Part shown: piece after piece, positions 36,331-51,100 of the stretch
Numbering within the stretch: position 1 is the first letter of the stretch
How the letters are laid out: the number at the start of each line of letters is the position of its first letter
Assembly: GCA_032173965.1 (NCBI GenBank)
Contig: CM063294.1
Coordinates: 5,936,452-6,000,451, forward strand
DNA: 64,000 nucleotides
Source of the DNA: Sitta carolinensis
Lineage: Eukaryota; Chordata; Aves; Passeriformes; Sittidae
Reading direction: 5' to 3'
Notes under the pieces: generated by a model
The model's database searches: none
Seen by the model: only the letters and a program-made list of their open reading frames with translations
What the model was told of the DNA's origin: nothing
Program-made: the position numbers and the translations under genes

Positions 36331-39300
36331 AAGCCACCCCTCATTAGTTTCATAATTACACTGTATATGTCCCACACATCACATATCATGTTTTTGAGCT
36401 ATTAAAATATAGCTTTCATTTTCTGAAAGGCTAACCACATTAAATCACAGAAGCCAGGAGTAGCATTCTCTTAAACAAATCATAACTCAGGGCAGACATT
36501 TAAACTGACTTTTATTCTGAATGACACAATCTAGGAAAGTGCAGTATTGCTGATCTTCAGAAGCTGCTTGTTTTTCAGAGATCAGACTTTAATTATGAAG
36601 AAAATGACAGTTGTGATGAATAGACTGGTAAATGAAATAACTCTTTTGGTTTGCATGCGGTATTCTTGGCTCCATTCTTCTCACTATCCCTTGAGAAAAG
36701 TCGGAATTGCATTTTAAATCAAAGGCACTTAGACTTTGTATGACCAATGGACATGCTGAGAGTGAATCATAGACAAAAGGTATTTATGATGCAAGACTGT
36801 CAGGACCCTATATATCTCTAATTCCTTTAATGAGAAGCCACAGAATTTTGCATTGAAATACTGTTCACCTAGATATGTGCACATGAATTTTTCCCAGTGA
36901 AAAACAGAGCAAACATGCAGAGACAAAATGTGGGCAGCTCTTCTAATGAAATGTCCTACACAGACCAAAGAGACCCTTAGAATGAGACAGGCCCAGCTAC
37001 AGCATTCAGAATTCAGTGTCTGGCATACTTCCACAAAATCCCATAGAAACTTATTTCTCCTAGAACCCATTCTGTCTGCCAGCTTCTTTTTCCCAGTAAT
37101 TCAGAAACATTCAAGTTTTGGAAGTACTTCATCCTTTCCATCATATTACCCATGGATACTGTATGTACAATTTTTAATGTTCTTGTGCTTTGTAGTCATT
37201 ACTAAAACCATACAAACACCCCCAGCTGCCATGCAAGAAGGCTGCCACTTTCTTCAAGTGCTGGTAATCACATATTCAGTGTCTGCAATCAGACATACAC
37301 AGCCAGGAATGGCACTGAGACTGTCAGTGCATCCCCAACACAACCCAGCAGAGGAACCAAGCAAGGAAAAATGGTTTGGAAAAATGTAGTTTCTTCTGAG
37401 TATATCTGAGGCTGCTAAATGCATAGTGAATGATTACTGTAAAGGGTAGATGTTTACATGGCTTTTCTGACAGGTTATTCTATCTGAAGAAAGCATCATC
37501 CCAAATATTTAGCTAAACCATGAAACATATGCACTTAGTTTCTACTGTAGACTACAATTACAATAGTACAAACAGGAATGCCTGTATTTAGAAGATTTGG
37601 GATTTAAAAAAATACTTTTTCTAATCATCATACACTTATACATTCGAATTTGAGCTCTTCTCAGTGACACACAAATCTCATACCCCACACATTGCTCGTG
37701 TGCCCTTCTCTGTTCCTGCCAGCAGGACCCAGGCTGGCAGTGTCTGGGCTCTGTCCCTGCTCCCCCAGCAGAGCCATGCAGCACCTGCAGCACTGCTGCT
37801 GGAAATGCAATGGAACTGTAACTGTAAAGACTGAGAGCAGATGGCACTGCATCCCAAGTTCACAATTTCACGGTGAATGAGACAAAACCATTGTACACGA
37901 ATACAGCCACTGCTTTGGCTTTTAAGAGCATTTCAACGCTCTTTAGAAATCCAAAGATGAGAATCTTAATTACAAATGCCAGACTCATTTCCTATTTCAA
38001 AGTAAAAATATCACCTTTATCACCTTTTCTGTTTACCTTTCCCAAACTACAGGTGTATGCAGTCTTATTTGAAACTAAAAATTTATACTTAAAAAAGTTT
38101 ATAAGTAAATATTTCAGGTTTTGTTTTCTGGACTTCCATCTTGGTTAATCAATACTCACACTCCCTAGACTTCCTCATAAAATTAAAAAAAAAAAAATCA
38201 AATCCTTCTCATTTACTTTAAAAATGCTATATTTATCATGTTCCTCCTACCTTTTTTTTCTCTCTAAAATTACACTCTGATAATACTCTGGGACAACCCT
38301 GCAACATGAAAGACTTCCCTTTCAGAAGAATAATGAAAAAGAATTATTGAATTCCCTTACTACTCCACAACTGTAAAATGTCATCAGCAATTCCTATAAG
38401 ATCACCAGCTGTTGAAAATGACTTGACTTTCTACACTGACCTTTAACATTTGCAGTTTGCAAGAGGAACTCTCTACTTTTACATCTGCTTAAAACATATG
38501 ATGATGAAAATGAGACTAAGGCTAAAAATTACCTTGAAGAAGCCTACACGTGTGTGTGCACCTGTCGAGGTGCCAGTAAGCACTTGTCTGTTCAGAGCAC
38601 TCATTCAAGCCCACAGTGAATACCTCCCTATCTCTTTTTAAATTTTAATTAAATGCTACACCCAGGAGAAGCTGTGTTGCACCTAAACCACACATGAATG
38701 TGAGATGTAATGTAACCTTGTTTTCTAACAGAGGATGCCATCAGGACAGTGTGAGGGCTGGGGGTTCCTGGTCATAAACTGGGTGTGAAGGACAGCAGTT
38801 TGCAGGAAGGATGCAATGAGAAGTGGTAGAGGAGCCACTGGCTATGTGCACAGGCTGCTTGCAGCAGCACTCTGCACTGCACAGAGCACCTTGCAGAGCA
38901 CTGTGCTCCCCTGCAGCCACGCAGCAGTGGGGTTCCCCACTGGCATGGCTGGAGCTGGACCCCAAGGTCTGCCTCAGCTCAAACTGCAGACAATTAGTGC
39001 CTTGTCTTCACCATTTGTTTGTTCGCTTGCTGAAACCAAGTGAAACTTGGGCAACTTTTTAATGAATTTCCCATAAGAAGAAAACAGATCTTGATGCCCA
39101 GAGAGGGCTTATAAATGCAAACAATAAAAAGATTCCTGCACTGTGGGGATGCTTGATCTATAACTGAAAGATGTTGTAACAGCTCACACATAAGATGTAG
39201 GGAAAAAACCCTGCTACGGGGGGTTTGAGAAAAATATTTTATTTAAATCATCTGTCTCTATGTAAAAAACCATACAACATAGTGTATATGAGCTACTACT

Positions 39301-42300
39301 TACCACACTGTACATAAGGATAAGGAAAGAATACAACGCAAAGATAATTTGAGCTCATTTTTATTGCAACCTCTTATTTTTAAATAATTAAGATATTTGC
39401 TGTATGTATTGCCTACTCCTGAAACATGCTGAGCATAAAATTTCTTCTTGCTTTTAATGGTGCAAGAAACTCTTCACAGAGTGAGTGATATCTCCCATGT
39501 CAGAAGATTGGTGTCACAGAATAGAGGAGAACTTGCCACCCACTATCAACATCTTGTGATGTCAGTGTGAGAACACCAAATGTGGACCCACAAAGTGAAG
39601 ATTATTTTGCAATGGGCACTTTGTAACAAACCTTTCTACACACACAACCCATCCCTGATCTGTGGCTGCTAGGTAAGGAGATTACACACCAGGCTTTTAA
39701 ACAATGAAACAAAACTGTTAGATTAAACTTTTTTAGGGGTTAGTGATAGTCACTGTTGACATCCAAGATAAGAAATTAAACATACAATAACTGCAAAGAG
39801 CATTAGCCCAACAATTACACATCATTTAGCAGCAATTCGATAAATCCGAATTTTCCTTTCTGAATGAAGAAAAAAAAGGAGAATTTAGTTGACTATTGAA
39901 ATTACAAATAGATTCTGTTTCTTTACTTTATAACTTTCATTAAATAGATTATAAATATTTATAATTATGTCTATATATATAGAATCCACATAACTGTTTC
40001 TCACAGAAGTAAAACAATTTTTTCAAGGTTTTTTTCACATTTTCTGCCTTTCTTGCATTTCATCCTTATTTTGAATTATGGCAAATTTTGTTCTACACAA
40101 ATTTAGACTTATCCATTTTTGAATTAACCTGTGTTGTCAGCCTGTTAGGAGTCATTTTGTTTGAACATCTGGACCAACCACATGTTTCCTACTGAAAATA
40201 AATCATCATTTATGAGTTATGAGTATTAGCATATTTAGCATCAGAGGACTGATGAAGATCGGACTGTGTATGTTTAATGCATTATGATAAAATAATATAT
40301 GAAACTTGTGTTTGGAAAGTTTATGGAATACACTGAAAATGAGCAGCTTATCTGGGTCTGTTGAAAGGTAGTTCATAGTTCCATAGCTCAGCTGGGTCTG
40401 CACCTATTAAAAGTTTAACTACTATAACAGTGCCATCTGTATTCAATCAATATACTTAATTATCATTTAACACCTCAATTTATGAAAATAAGTAGTTTTT
40501 AAAAAAATGTATTCCTCTCTGATTAGAGGACTTTTGAAATTTTTTTATTCTAGAAATTAAAGACAATGTAGGTCTTTTTTTAGTGGGTAACTGATCTCAA
40601 GCAAGCCTTCAGGCACTGCAGTGTTTTGTGCTCTCACCCCTCTCTGAAGTATTTTCCTACATGAGCTGGGGATGGGTGCTGTGGAAATCCACAGTTCTGA
40701 TGGTGTGTCACCTGAGCATCCTGCCTTACCCTCAGTAACACACAGGAGTCCCTCCTTTCTGTAGGCAGGTATCCAATCAATGTTCCTATAGGAACCCTAT
40801 CATTTTTATTTATAACATACATCTTTGGTAACAGCAACTAATTAATTAGGAGTTTATCAAGTTACAAAACAATCTCAACCTAAGTATTATTTCCCTGCAC
40901 AGAATAAAGGAAAAGACAAACAGGTAATCTGAAAATCTTTGTTCTCAAGTGTCACAAATGCAGCAACAGTGATAAACAAGAACATAAAGCTTTATCCAAC
41001 ACTGGCCTTAAAGGCAGACAGCAGCCAAGTGAAGTGGAAGAGCTAAAGGAGGCAAGTTCTGTGAATACTTGTGCAGCATGAGCACTTCTCACCACCTTCT
41101 TATATCCCCAAATCAGAGGGAAGCTTTTCTATCACCCACCAGTGATGGTTTTTATACCTTACTCATTGCTACCACACCTACACTTTGATCAAATTTAATT
41201 ATTTTTTAGGTGAAGAGTTTAAATAAAAAATATGATCTGGGATGGACTGAAACTCTTACCAAATAAAAACTACAGGATTTCATTGGCTGTACCTATTAAG
41301 AACTGTAAGAGTAAAACTGGTCTAAATCTAATTTAACAGTCTGTACAGAAAGTTATATTTCACAGCATTAGTGGCAGGGTTCAAAGTCTCACTTCCCTGA
41401 AGTCTGTGATTGCATGAAAAGAGTACTTTTGTAAATAAAAACAAACAAATATTCCTGGTTGAAACACTTATGGAGAAATGCTCAGAAGCTAAATAACAAA
41501 ACCGAAAAAGATAAGGAACCATCCAAAAAAGATGGGGGATCATTTTAAATTCAGTATTTTTAAATAAAAATCTTCTGTGAACTGTTCCCAAACTCTTGAT
41601 TTTTGTGTGTCTGACTAATGTTTTTTGAATATCCTTACACTGATTATGCCTAGCACATATCACAACACTCGCTGCACGAACATCTTTGGGGCTATCAGAG
41701 GGTGCAGAATGAATTCTTCATAACTGTGCACCATGCACTGCAGATCCACCTATTAACTGGATAATAAAAGGCAATTAGAACACCATGAATGCACTCAGAG
41801 CTAACATATTCTATCTCCTTGCTTAGTGAACTGTTGGAATAGCAAGAGAGTTTGTACTGTAAAGTGAGAGGGAGAGAACTGGGCTCTTCTCAAATACAGC
41901 TTTTCAAGACAAATTCAGAAATTACTTGGAATAGACATGTATCTCTGAACTTTGCAACTTTTCCATCCTCTTCAGTGCATACTTTTCACTGTGGGGGGAT
42001 GCTCAGGTATGGCCAGGCAAGCTGTTCTCAGGGCACTCCCTGAGGCCAAGGAGCATCACCTCATCCCATCCACCCTCCCTGACGCCACCAGGAGCAGCCT
42101 GCAGCCAAAACTGCAGCATCACCTGGCTCTCTCATCCTGCCTCTGGTTTACAGAGCAGATACACACTGAAGGAGGACCTAGATGTGTTGAAATTATCAAT
42201 CTGCATCAGCAACCTGAGCACTGTTAATTCTGACTCAAGCACTTTGTACTCACATGTAGCACTACCACTTTGACTGCTTAAACCCAGTTGTCTAATCTAA

Positions 42301-42556
42301 ATTTACAAGCTAGGCCCTCTGTAGCTGCCTCCAGCCACTGCAGAGTCTACTCCTAAGTCTCCTCATACCATGTATCTCAGACTTTCAGAGCTTTTAGGCT
42401 TTTAGTGGGCATGTCTCACTCCACTGACTGGAGAGGAGAAACCACAGGGCCAGCTTGCAGTTATAGCCAATGTAAGGAACAGAAATACCATTCTTCATGC
42501 CTAAACTGAATCACTGTATTCCAAAACATCAAAATACTGCAAACAAGAAAGCAATT

Positions 42557-42571
42557 AAAAAAAAAAAAAAA
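42557..42571. repeat. Poly(A) run, 15 A
   Basis: Homopolymer followed by CAAACC. No element body recognised. Confidence 0.9.
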
Positions 42572-43357
42572 CAAACCTGTAAATGAAATATACTGCATTA
42601 GAGAAAAATTTAGATGTAACCCATGAGTTTAGATTCGACTGAATTTGATGCTTCAGGCAAGTCATGTGCACTGTTTTTCAAGAAAATCCTTTGTCTTTAC
42701 AAAAACAATTATCAGCATTGGTGACTGCAGCAGTTTGCCCTTTCCTAGATATTTGTATTAATTATGACTTGAAGGTGCTGAATTAATCCCTTCTGTGAAA
42801 TATATATCAGTTAATTAAAAGATATTTTTCTTCAAGAAGGGATATAATTCATGGTGAAATAGGAGACTAATGCTTCCTAAGTCAGAAATCCTTTGGGTGA
42901 AAATAAAATAGGTTTTGGAATAGACATGCTTTCCAATTGACCTTACCGTTTAAATATTCCTGAAAGGCATCAGATGGGAGCTGAAGGAGTGCAGATCACA
43001 GAATGGAGCTTTTATTATTGTCCTTTGTCTAACTTTGAAGCAATAGAACAGGCAAACACATGGTACTGTACACCCAAAGAGTGAGCTGCAATTCTCCAAA
43101 CACTACATGAAACCAGGCACAGCACCTGCAATGCCACAAACAGGGCCACAGAGACAGATGAGAGTGGTTTGTACGTCACAGAAGCAGTAGATCAGGAAAC
43201 TTAGATATTTACTATCTCAATGAAAGGTCTGGATCAGAACTATCAAGGGCTTCCTAACTCTTTACTTATACATAAACTTCTCATTTGAGTATGCAAGTAA
43301 ACAAAAGTATTTTTCTGTATAATGCAGGATAAAAACTTCCAGACTTGGGCTGAATAG

Positions 43358-43374
43358 AAAAAAAAAAAAAAAAA
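43358..43374. repeat. Poly(A) run, 17 A
   Basis: Homopolymer after GCTGAATAG and before TAAGATAAAAG. Simple repeat only. Confidence 0.9.
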
Positions 43375-44907
43375 TAAGATAAAAGTAATCTTTATCTGTC
43401 CAGTGTAGAACTTACAGTGACAGGAATTAATAAGTGTCAGTTCACTAACAAAGCACCTTGACACTTTGAAAAATGCCAGTGACAAATAGCAGTATAACTC
43501 ATGGAGATGGGACAAGGGTGGTGAACAGGAGGAATGTGCATTTCCTCAAAGTCTACAACATTAGGCATTATTCCTACCATGAGTGGAGGAGACAAGAGAG
43601 AACAGAAAAACCCTCATTCTCTATTAGGAAAAAGGGCTTCTCAGCTGGTGCAGGGCTGACAAAAGTGTTCTGAGTAGCTCATTTCCCCATTCAAGGCACA
43701 AAAACTACTTGGATACACACACTGCTCTGCACTCTGCTGACAGACCACAGAGGAGGGTGACCAAAAGGGAAATTTGATCAGATTTGGTACAAATTTCTAT
43801 GGTTCCATAAGATTTTCTGCCAAACAGCAACCTGGCATAGGCTGTCACTGTTCTAGTTCTTTTAGCTAAGGAGAGAAAAGGGCCTTAGAGCAGAAAAGCA
43901 TTTTCCTCACTGTGAAAATGTGTCTGTGCCAAGACATTGCTGGGATTGGTGCTGGCCTAGCTCTGTCCATCAGGACACTCAGCAGCCAAGCTCCAGGAAT
44001 AACCATGGACCAGAAATTTCTCCTGCAGTCACAGTCCCAAAGCAAACTGGCATTTCCAACAGACTGGTGTGATTCCCCTCTTGGACACGATGTCACTGCA
44101 CTGACATGGGCACAGCTGCCTGTACCATCCATTCATTCTGGGATCATCCCCTGGGGACACCTGAAAGTCAGTCCTGAGATTGCTGTAGCTCTTAAACTAC
44201 GTTCAAACTCCCTCAGCCCCTCTCTACCAATGTGCTAAGGAAAGAAAGTCACTCAGAGCATGACTCCAAGTGTAGTGATGCGTAAATGCAATTCTGGTTG
44301 CCATCCCAGGATCCTCATTTGCTCCCTGTCAGCCTCGAGTCTCTTCCTGAGCAGAGCTCATGCAGCCCTTAGTGCACTCCAGACAGCACCTGCAGCCCTG
44401 TGGCAAACCTGAGACAGCATTAACATCCCACTATGGATGCTGGAGACTCTCCAAAAGCCAGACCCTCAGCAGATGTTTCTCCTTCAATGCTGCTGGAGCC
44501 ACACTGATGTGTTTCCCTCTAGGGATCTAATTGAAGAGTTTGGCTGTACCCCAGAGTGATCTCCTGCCCAGAGATCTAGAATTGTGAGAAACAACTGTCA
44601 GATACATTCAAACTTTCTATCCTTCGACTATTCTCTTTTTTCCCCTGTTTTGGGACAAGTAAAAATTCTGAGGCTGTAGAATTTAGGCAACAACTTAATA
44701 CGAAACTGTAGCAGGTATTTCATTTGAGTTAATCAGATTTAACATTTCTCCCAGAAAAACAACACCACATTTTCCATGTGAAAAGTTGAGTGGAAAAAGT
44801 TCTAAAGGAAACCTTTGGCTTCCTACAGTCTGGAAACTCGCACTATTTCATGCAAAAGCTTATTTTCTACACAGGGTAGCCACATCTCAGAACCAAAATA
44901 ATCCAAA

Positions 44908-44962
44908 TGAAAAAAAACAAAAAAAAACCCAAAAAACCACAAAAAAAACCCCACCAAACCTT
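44908..44962. repeat. A-rich tract with CCC/CC interruptions
   Basis: Runs of A separated by C, CCC, CCAC and CCCC, ending in CACCAAACC. It resembles the complement of the T/G-rich insert near 18.3 kb. I see no clear flanking direct repeat. Confidence 0.8.
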
Positions 44963-46646
44963 ACAAAAAGTCCAGACAAGCAATGACATTTATTCATTTT
45001 TAGTTCCTCAGAATCTTTCAATAAGTCACTACTAGATAAAAGCCAAGACCACATGCACTCGTCTGAGTTCCAATTTGATTAGAAGTAGTATGATGAAATT
45101 TAATTAAAAATACAGTAAATGTCATCAAAATCCTTATTATGTTAACACTGAAAATCTTATATATATGAAATAACTAGAAAGAATAACTCTATGGAAAAGG
45201 ACAGGTAACAGGTGAAATGGAAAATAAGGTTACAGGTCAGCAGCAAGTATTTGAAAAGTACTTGAGAAAAGGCTTATTTATGTCCTTACTAGAAAAAGTT
45301 ATGTTTAAATTTAATGTCGTGTCATTAGAGCAGGTTTTATTACCCATCCTCCTCCAGTTTTCTTAGCTCTCTCATCCTATATGAGTGAGTCATTTAGACT
45401 GTTCTTTATGTTAAGCACTGAATTCCAAAACTCATCTATTACACAGGATTAAACACAGAGCCAAAAAGAATTATCATCTTATAAACTTCATAAAGATGAA
45501 ACCTTTGCCATTGCATTTTTCTGTTAGTCTGTCTCCAAGTACCAGGCAGTGTCAGGACTGCAGAGAAGACTGGTTCTAACTCTGCTCAAAAATGTGTTTT
45601 GTTATTATGTGACCTGCCAGGTACCAGCAGGTCAAATAATCAGCAGCATTGTTATTTACACAATACTGAATTGCAACCAAATCTTGTTTTGACTCTCAAA
45701 GTTAGGCACAGACTATATGTGTAAAATTATCATCCTGATAAAATGCTTTTACTGAACTGCATGTTGACAAAACAAATCACTTGACCATAACAAAATAAAA
45801 ATAAATCGCTTATACCATGTGCAAAAGCTTGTAACTCTATTTCTGCCAACTGGATAAGCATGACTAAACTCTTAAAACTATTCAGCTAGATCATTTAGGG
45901 CTGCCTAGGAATATATGTTGTTAGACTAATTGGTGCACTAACCCTATGCATCAGAACATAACAGTAAAGAAATTAATTTTTAATGCTACAAATTGATTAT
46001 TAAGCATCAAATAGAAACAGCAAGAGATATATCTCCAAACACATTCTTATGAACATATTACTTCACTCAAAACTTAACTTTTAAGGTTTACAATTCACTA
46101 TGGCTTTTAATGCTTAAGAAAAATTGTAAATACATCTTTAAAGTACACTGCAGATGTTGTTGGGATTAAATTTCCCTAAAGATAGCATGACATAAGGACA
46201 AACACAGTAGTTCTAAGTGCTCAACGACAGCCAGGCACTGTAGTCAGAAGTAGCATTAGTTAACATATGTTAACAATGTAGAAGGTGACACTTAGGTAGA
46301 AATCTCTTACCTGCCTTGGTTGAGTCTCTCCTGATAAGGTTTGTTCTGTGAATGATGCAAGTCTTTACGTATAAATCAGAAGCAAAGGTGTGCTTGGCAC
46401 ATCCAGTTTTTCAGCAGAGCTCAAGTGTGATATGTGTAAGTAATAAATTGGCTTCTCAAAGTAGCTCAGACCATATTAATTGGAAACAGAGTCACTGCTT
46501 GCAAGGTTGCTGATGCTGCTCCTTCTGCTTTGTGCCTTTGCAGAGAGCTAATGTATGAATAAGGCAGAGAACAAATCCCCCTCTCTCTCTCTTTACCTTT
46601 CCTTCCTTCTCTTAAACGGTGAGTTAGAGTTCAGTTTGTTCTGCAG

Positions 46647-46754
46647 ACAGTGGCAGAGTGCAGGCTGACAGTGCTGTTTCCTCCCCTGCCGAGACACGCT
46701 GAATGTGTTGTGAATAAAGACAAAGCCCTCCACCAGAGCACCACATGCCCGTAG
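46647..46754 (+). other. Exon-like GC-rich segment
   Basis: Acceptor-like GAGTTCAGTTTGTTCTGCAG is followed by 108 nt and a strong donor (CCGTAG|GTAAGAG). One frame is open for 35 codons but ends in TAG at the junction, so if this is an exon it is either non-coding or read in a chance frame. Another good donor, AAACG|GTGAGTTA, lies just upstream (GT at 46619). The surrounding 46.67-46.99 kb is CpG-richer than the window average. AATAAAG occurs inside (about 46713), so an LTR origin is another possibility. Confidence 0.2.
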
Positions 46755-47819
46755 GTAAGAGCTGCAGGATGAGCTGTGCTGCTCCTCGGCAGGCAGCGAG
46801 CCTGGCACGCAGCCGGACAGGCTCACCCTGCCCTCCCCACTGGAGACCTGCCCCACCACTCAGCTGGGCACCACACCTCTTCTGCAAGGGGAGCCCCAGC
46901 TCTGCAGCTGGCACAGGTCTGATTTGCCTCCTGGCCATGCCTATCTATGTGGGTTTAGTTTTCTACGCCATAAAGGGCGATTTAGTTCCAGTTTCTCCTT
47001 ATGGCTAACTGGACAAACTGCCAGCTTGTCTTGTAGTCAATTGACCCCTGTGAAATCCCTACTAACACTTCAGGTTTAGGGTTGGTACTGAAATTAGGCC
47101 TATAGGACACCTGCCAAATAGGTTTGCACGCAAATAGCAGTGCTTTCCTCTCTACTCCCCCACTCCCCTTTCCTCTTCCACTGTAAGTAAAATATTCCTA
47201 GGTCAAATAGTTAACTAGTGGAAACCACTAATGTTGCCATTGGAAAAATAAGGTGAAGATGACAGTAAACTGGAAGGAAAACTACCTAGTTCCCAAACTG
47301 ACCAATTTCAAAAGCCCTACTGAATACATGGGAAATGTGTGCTGTTTGAGTTCACAAACAATGGGCTTGAAACTATTTTAAGAAGAGGATATTTATTTTC
47401 CATGCTCCTGTCTGTATACAAGCAGGTGGGGAAATCCTAAAGCAAAGGTATTAAAAAATTTGCAATTTTTAATATTGCATTTTTCAGATATGCATATGTA
47501 TGTTTACATACAATCTTATGCTTTAGTGCCCAGTATGAAACCCTAATAGCCTCCTTCCCTGATGGCAAAAACAGAAAAACAAACAAGAAAAAAAACAAAC
47601 AAAAGCCTTTTTCTCTTAATACAGTTAAAGTAATAGTTATTGAAAAGAACCTTCCCCCTACTCATCCTCCCTGAGCATGACAAGACTTTCTTCATCAAAT
47701 ATTCCCTCATTAGTGGCTGTGAAATCTGTAATTCTCCAAGTCCTGTGAGCACTAAGGTTATGACTATGGGGGGAAGGGGTACATTAAGGAAGAGAAGATG
47801 TGATAAGCAATTCCTGACA

Positions 47820-48180
47820 GAATCTCTGCTGCCCTGCAGAAGCTATGATGGGTGGTGGACAGATAAGGAGCCACAAAACATCACGTGGAAACCTTGAAAT
47901 GGGAGAAAACTCTTGACTTTGCAGCAAAATGACTCTGAGGTGTCAGATTTTCGTAGCGGCAATGGCTGAGGAACGAAGCCACTCCTGTCCTGTCCACATG
48001 AGAACCTCCAGTCTGTCCTAGACCAGTAATGACCATCCATGGTGGTGAATAAAGGCCTCCTGGCTGCAGCATGCCCTGGGCACCTTTCATTGCTGATGGA
48101 AGGGAATCCATCTCTCAAAAGTTCCCTCCCTGGTCACTTTGAGTGCTGGGTTTGTCTAATACTGAAATTATTGTGACATT
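47820..48180 (+). mobile_element. Possible solo LTR fragment
   Basis: This locally GC-richer block contains GTGGTGAATAAAGGCCTCCTGG (polyA-type signal near 48048) and is bounded by TGACAG-like and GTGACA-like sequence. It has no coding neighbours. The minus-strand ORFs across it have no family features. It could equally be unique sequence with a chance AATAAA. Confidence 0.22.
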
Positions 48181-51100
48181 CCAGCATTCTTGTCAAATTT
48201 TGCTCTGTCTGAGAACATATCCAGCAGAAATCTGACAGTAAGTGCTATCCACTGGAACATGCAATTTGTCCCAGGCTGATGTTTACACTGGATGTGATCC
48301 AGCTGTTGATCCCATTGCCTCTATTTTAGGTGAACTTTAGTAACAAGGAAACAAAACCAGCATGTGGCAGCCTGTGTAAGTTTTGTGTTTCTGTCTAGAA
48401 CAAAGAGTATCAGGGACAAGAAAATCTTTACGATGGTGATCCGCTCATTTTCCCAAGGATGCTGCTAGCAAGTTTGTTGCATCTGCTAATGGGAAACCTG
48501 ATTTCATGAGGAAATTACAATTACTCTGGGAAACCTTAAGCACTTGGCACTCAGCTGTGTATTTAAGAAGTTAAATTGTTTGAAGGGGCTTGAGCACTGG
48601 CACTTGTACTTAAGAATTTTTGCTTCTTCCTCCCCATGAGCAAAATGTCCTGAAGTCTGGATCAGTGATCTTTTGCTTTTCTACTACTGTGTAGCATAGA
48701 GGTGTTATGGTGTACCATGATAATAAATTTCTCTAGGAAGAGGAGATGCACATACAAAAGGTAAAGTTTCTTCTAACACCTCATTTCCTGGAGGAAGAGG
48801 AAGCTCTCAGTTCCCACTGACTTTCACAGAAGTGGAGAACTCAGCACCTTAGAGCCTTGCTGAGCAACTGCAGAATCCCAGCCAGAGCAGAAACACACTT
48901 AAGTCATAAAACACCATTAATCCTGTATTTACATAGTCAATATCCCAAGGGTTGCAGATAAAACTCCAGGAAAAATAAACAAAATATTATTAGAACCACT
49001 ACTTTATAATTTAGTCTATGCCTTCATTACTTTATATAAATGTTTCCTGCTTTTTATTAAAATAAAATGCATCAAATCCAGTGGCACAGAACAACAGAAA
49101 AAATTCAAGCTCCTCCTGGAATTTCTTTTATTCTGTATGACAAGCTAAAAGGAATAAATCCATTATCTACTACAGAGAAAAATATCCAGTCCTGAGCAGT
49201 ATAAATACCCTATTTGTGGATTTTCAGAGATAAAATTTTTTGTACAAAACTTTTTAAGCAAAGAAGCCATCAGTAATATTTGAGCCATTTCCTAATAAAA
49301 ATATTTTTGGCAGTCACTGGAAGAAGCTCTTCTAATCATCCATCTACTAATTATTCACAAAATAACTAATGACCAATTACTAAACAAAGAGAGGATTCCT
49401 TTTAAGAGACCCAGAGAAGGAATGGAAAAAATTCTATGCTAGGTCAGTTGCTGAAGAGCAAACAACTTAATACTCACAAGCTACTAAAAAGCCCCTAACA
49501 ACACCACAAACTGAAGACTGCTCGTACAATTTCCATAGTAAGGTTACTCATGTCATAAATTCTGTGAGTGTGGGAGCACCATTGTTTTATCCTGTGAAAA
49601 TTATGGTAGTTTTGCCAAAATATCATGCAGTGCTGTCTGACCTGCCTAACTACTTCCTGTGGTTGGGACTTGTATATCTCAAGCTTTTAGCAAAAGAGCC
49701 AAGTGATACAGCTTCTGTTTGCAAGGCACTGCTTCAATCTGAAATACTTCAGGAAAGTTCATATCACTATTAAGTTATTGCAGCATGAGAAAAAGATGAT
49801 CTCAAGATATTCCTTGATGACCTGCATTGCACAGTGAAGTTAGAACCTCTGGAGAATTAGTGAGCAAGAATGACTGGTAACTTAAACTTTAGGGGTTAAA
49901 TTGTTTTAAATGGTAACCAAAAAGGTGGTTCTGTTGGTTTTGGTTTTTTCAGTTTTGATTTAGTTCTAACAGAGTGGGCCATGTCACATTAATATTAAAC
50001 TGTATTCAGCTGATGGTGAGGATGTGCAATGGGTCAAAAGTAATTGAGACAAGCTATCTTAAACTTGCTAACACAGAAACCTTAATGAATAGGTGCTGCT
50101 AGAGTATCACCTCTATCACTGACCTACTTTTCCTATTACAAACACAATCATACCTTTCACCTTCTGAAGTTTGCCCGTGATCAACAGCAGTGTGACAATA
50201 AACAGGACTGCTTCCAAATCCCCATGCTGGATAAATCATTTCTTTCTAATCAGATGCTCTCACATGAAAGAATGATGCTGCATATATTAATTGCATATTC
50301 CATCAGATCTTCGCCTTCATCTACTGCAGCACTATGGCCCCTAACAGTTCTTTAATATTCCTGCATTTATAAATGTAAAATGTTTCTTTACAGTTATTCT
50401 TTGACTTGTACATCACCGTCACACAGAAGGACTAGGAAGACAGAGTGTGTAAGAGTGGAGTAGAAGGTGAGGAACAGAGTTCTGTTTATTGCTAGTTAAG
50501 GTACCCCCAGCTGTTTTGCTACACTCTGATCTCACTGCCTCCACGCCAGCTCAGAAGTTAATTAACTGACTCAATGTGATTTCTGACAGGTAGGAGCAGT
50601 TTACTGATTTGTGTCTTGATGAAAAAAGGCCTGACAGTACTCCAGCTTTCCGAGGTGAAGAGTTACTAAAAGTGAAATCAAACTCAGGACGGGCAGATGG
50701 GAGGTTCCCTTCTTTACATCTTATTTACTATGAGTACTGCCCCAGAAAACATCTCTGAAAATGTCTCCAGATAATCTCTGGATTATCTGCTGCAGGCCAG
50801 CAATCCTGCTATCACAGCTCCAGAACAGCAGATTTTGTGAAATACTTGGGGTTCCTGAGTAATCAAACCAGTTACCTGGAACTGCTTGCAGATTTAAGGG
50901 GCAGATTCAGCCATACCCAGTGTTCCCCAGGGATGGTTAGTGCTGGCCATGCTCTCACTGGGGACTTGGGGGGGTTCTGTACCAGCCAGAGCTATTGCTA
51001 CATTTGGTCAGTGTCTGGAGCACAGAATCTCTGGGAGCAGCTTTAATTTCCTCTTTCCACAATCCCTTTTCATTCGTAGATATTTCAGTTCTTTTTATAA

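Larger units (their letters stand above)
36331..46600. other. Gene-free stretch
   Basis: Apart from the possible second exon near 36.6 kb and the A-rich tracts I see nothing supportable. ORFs at 36928-37389 and 43912-44238 have no family features. Confidence 0.35.

Noticed and set aside
43008..43030. ATCACAGAATGG as a reverse CR1 tail
   Set aside because: The motif is too short and the neighbouring CR1 blocks (GGTTGGAAAAGACC and similar) are absent.
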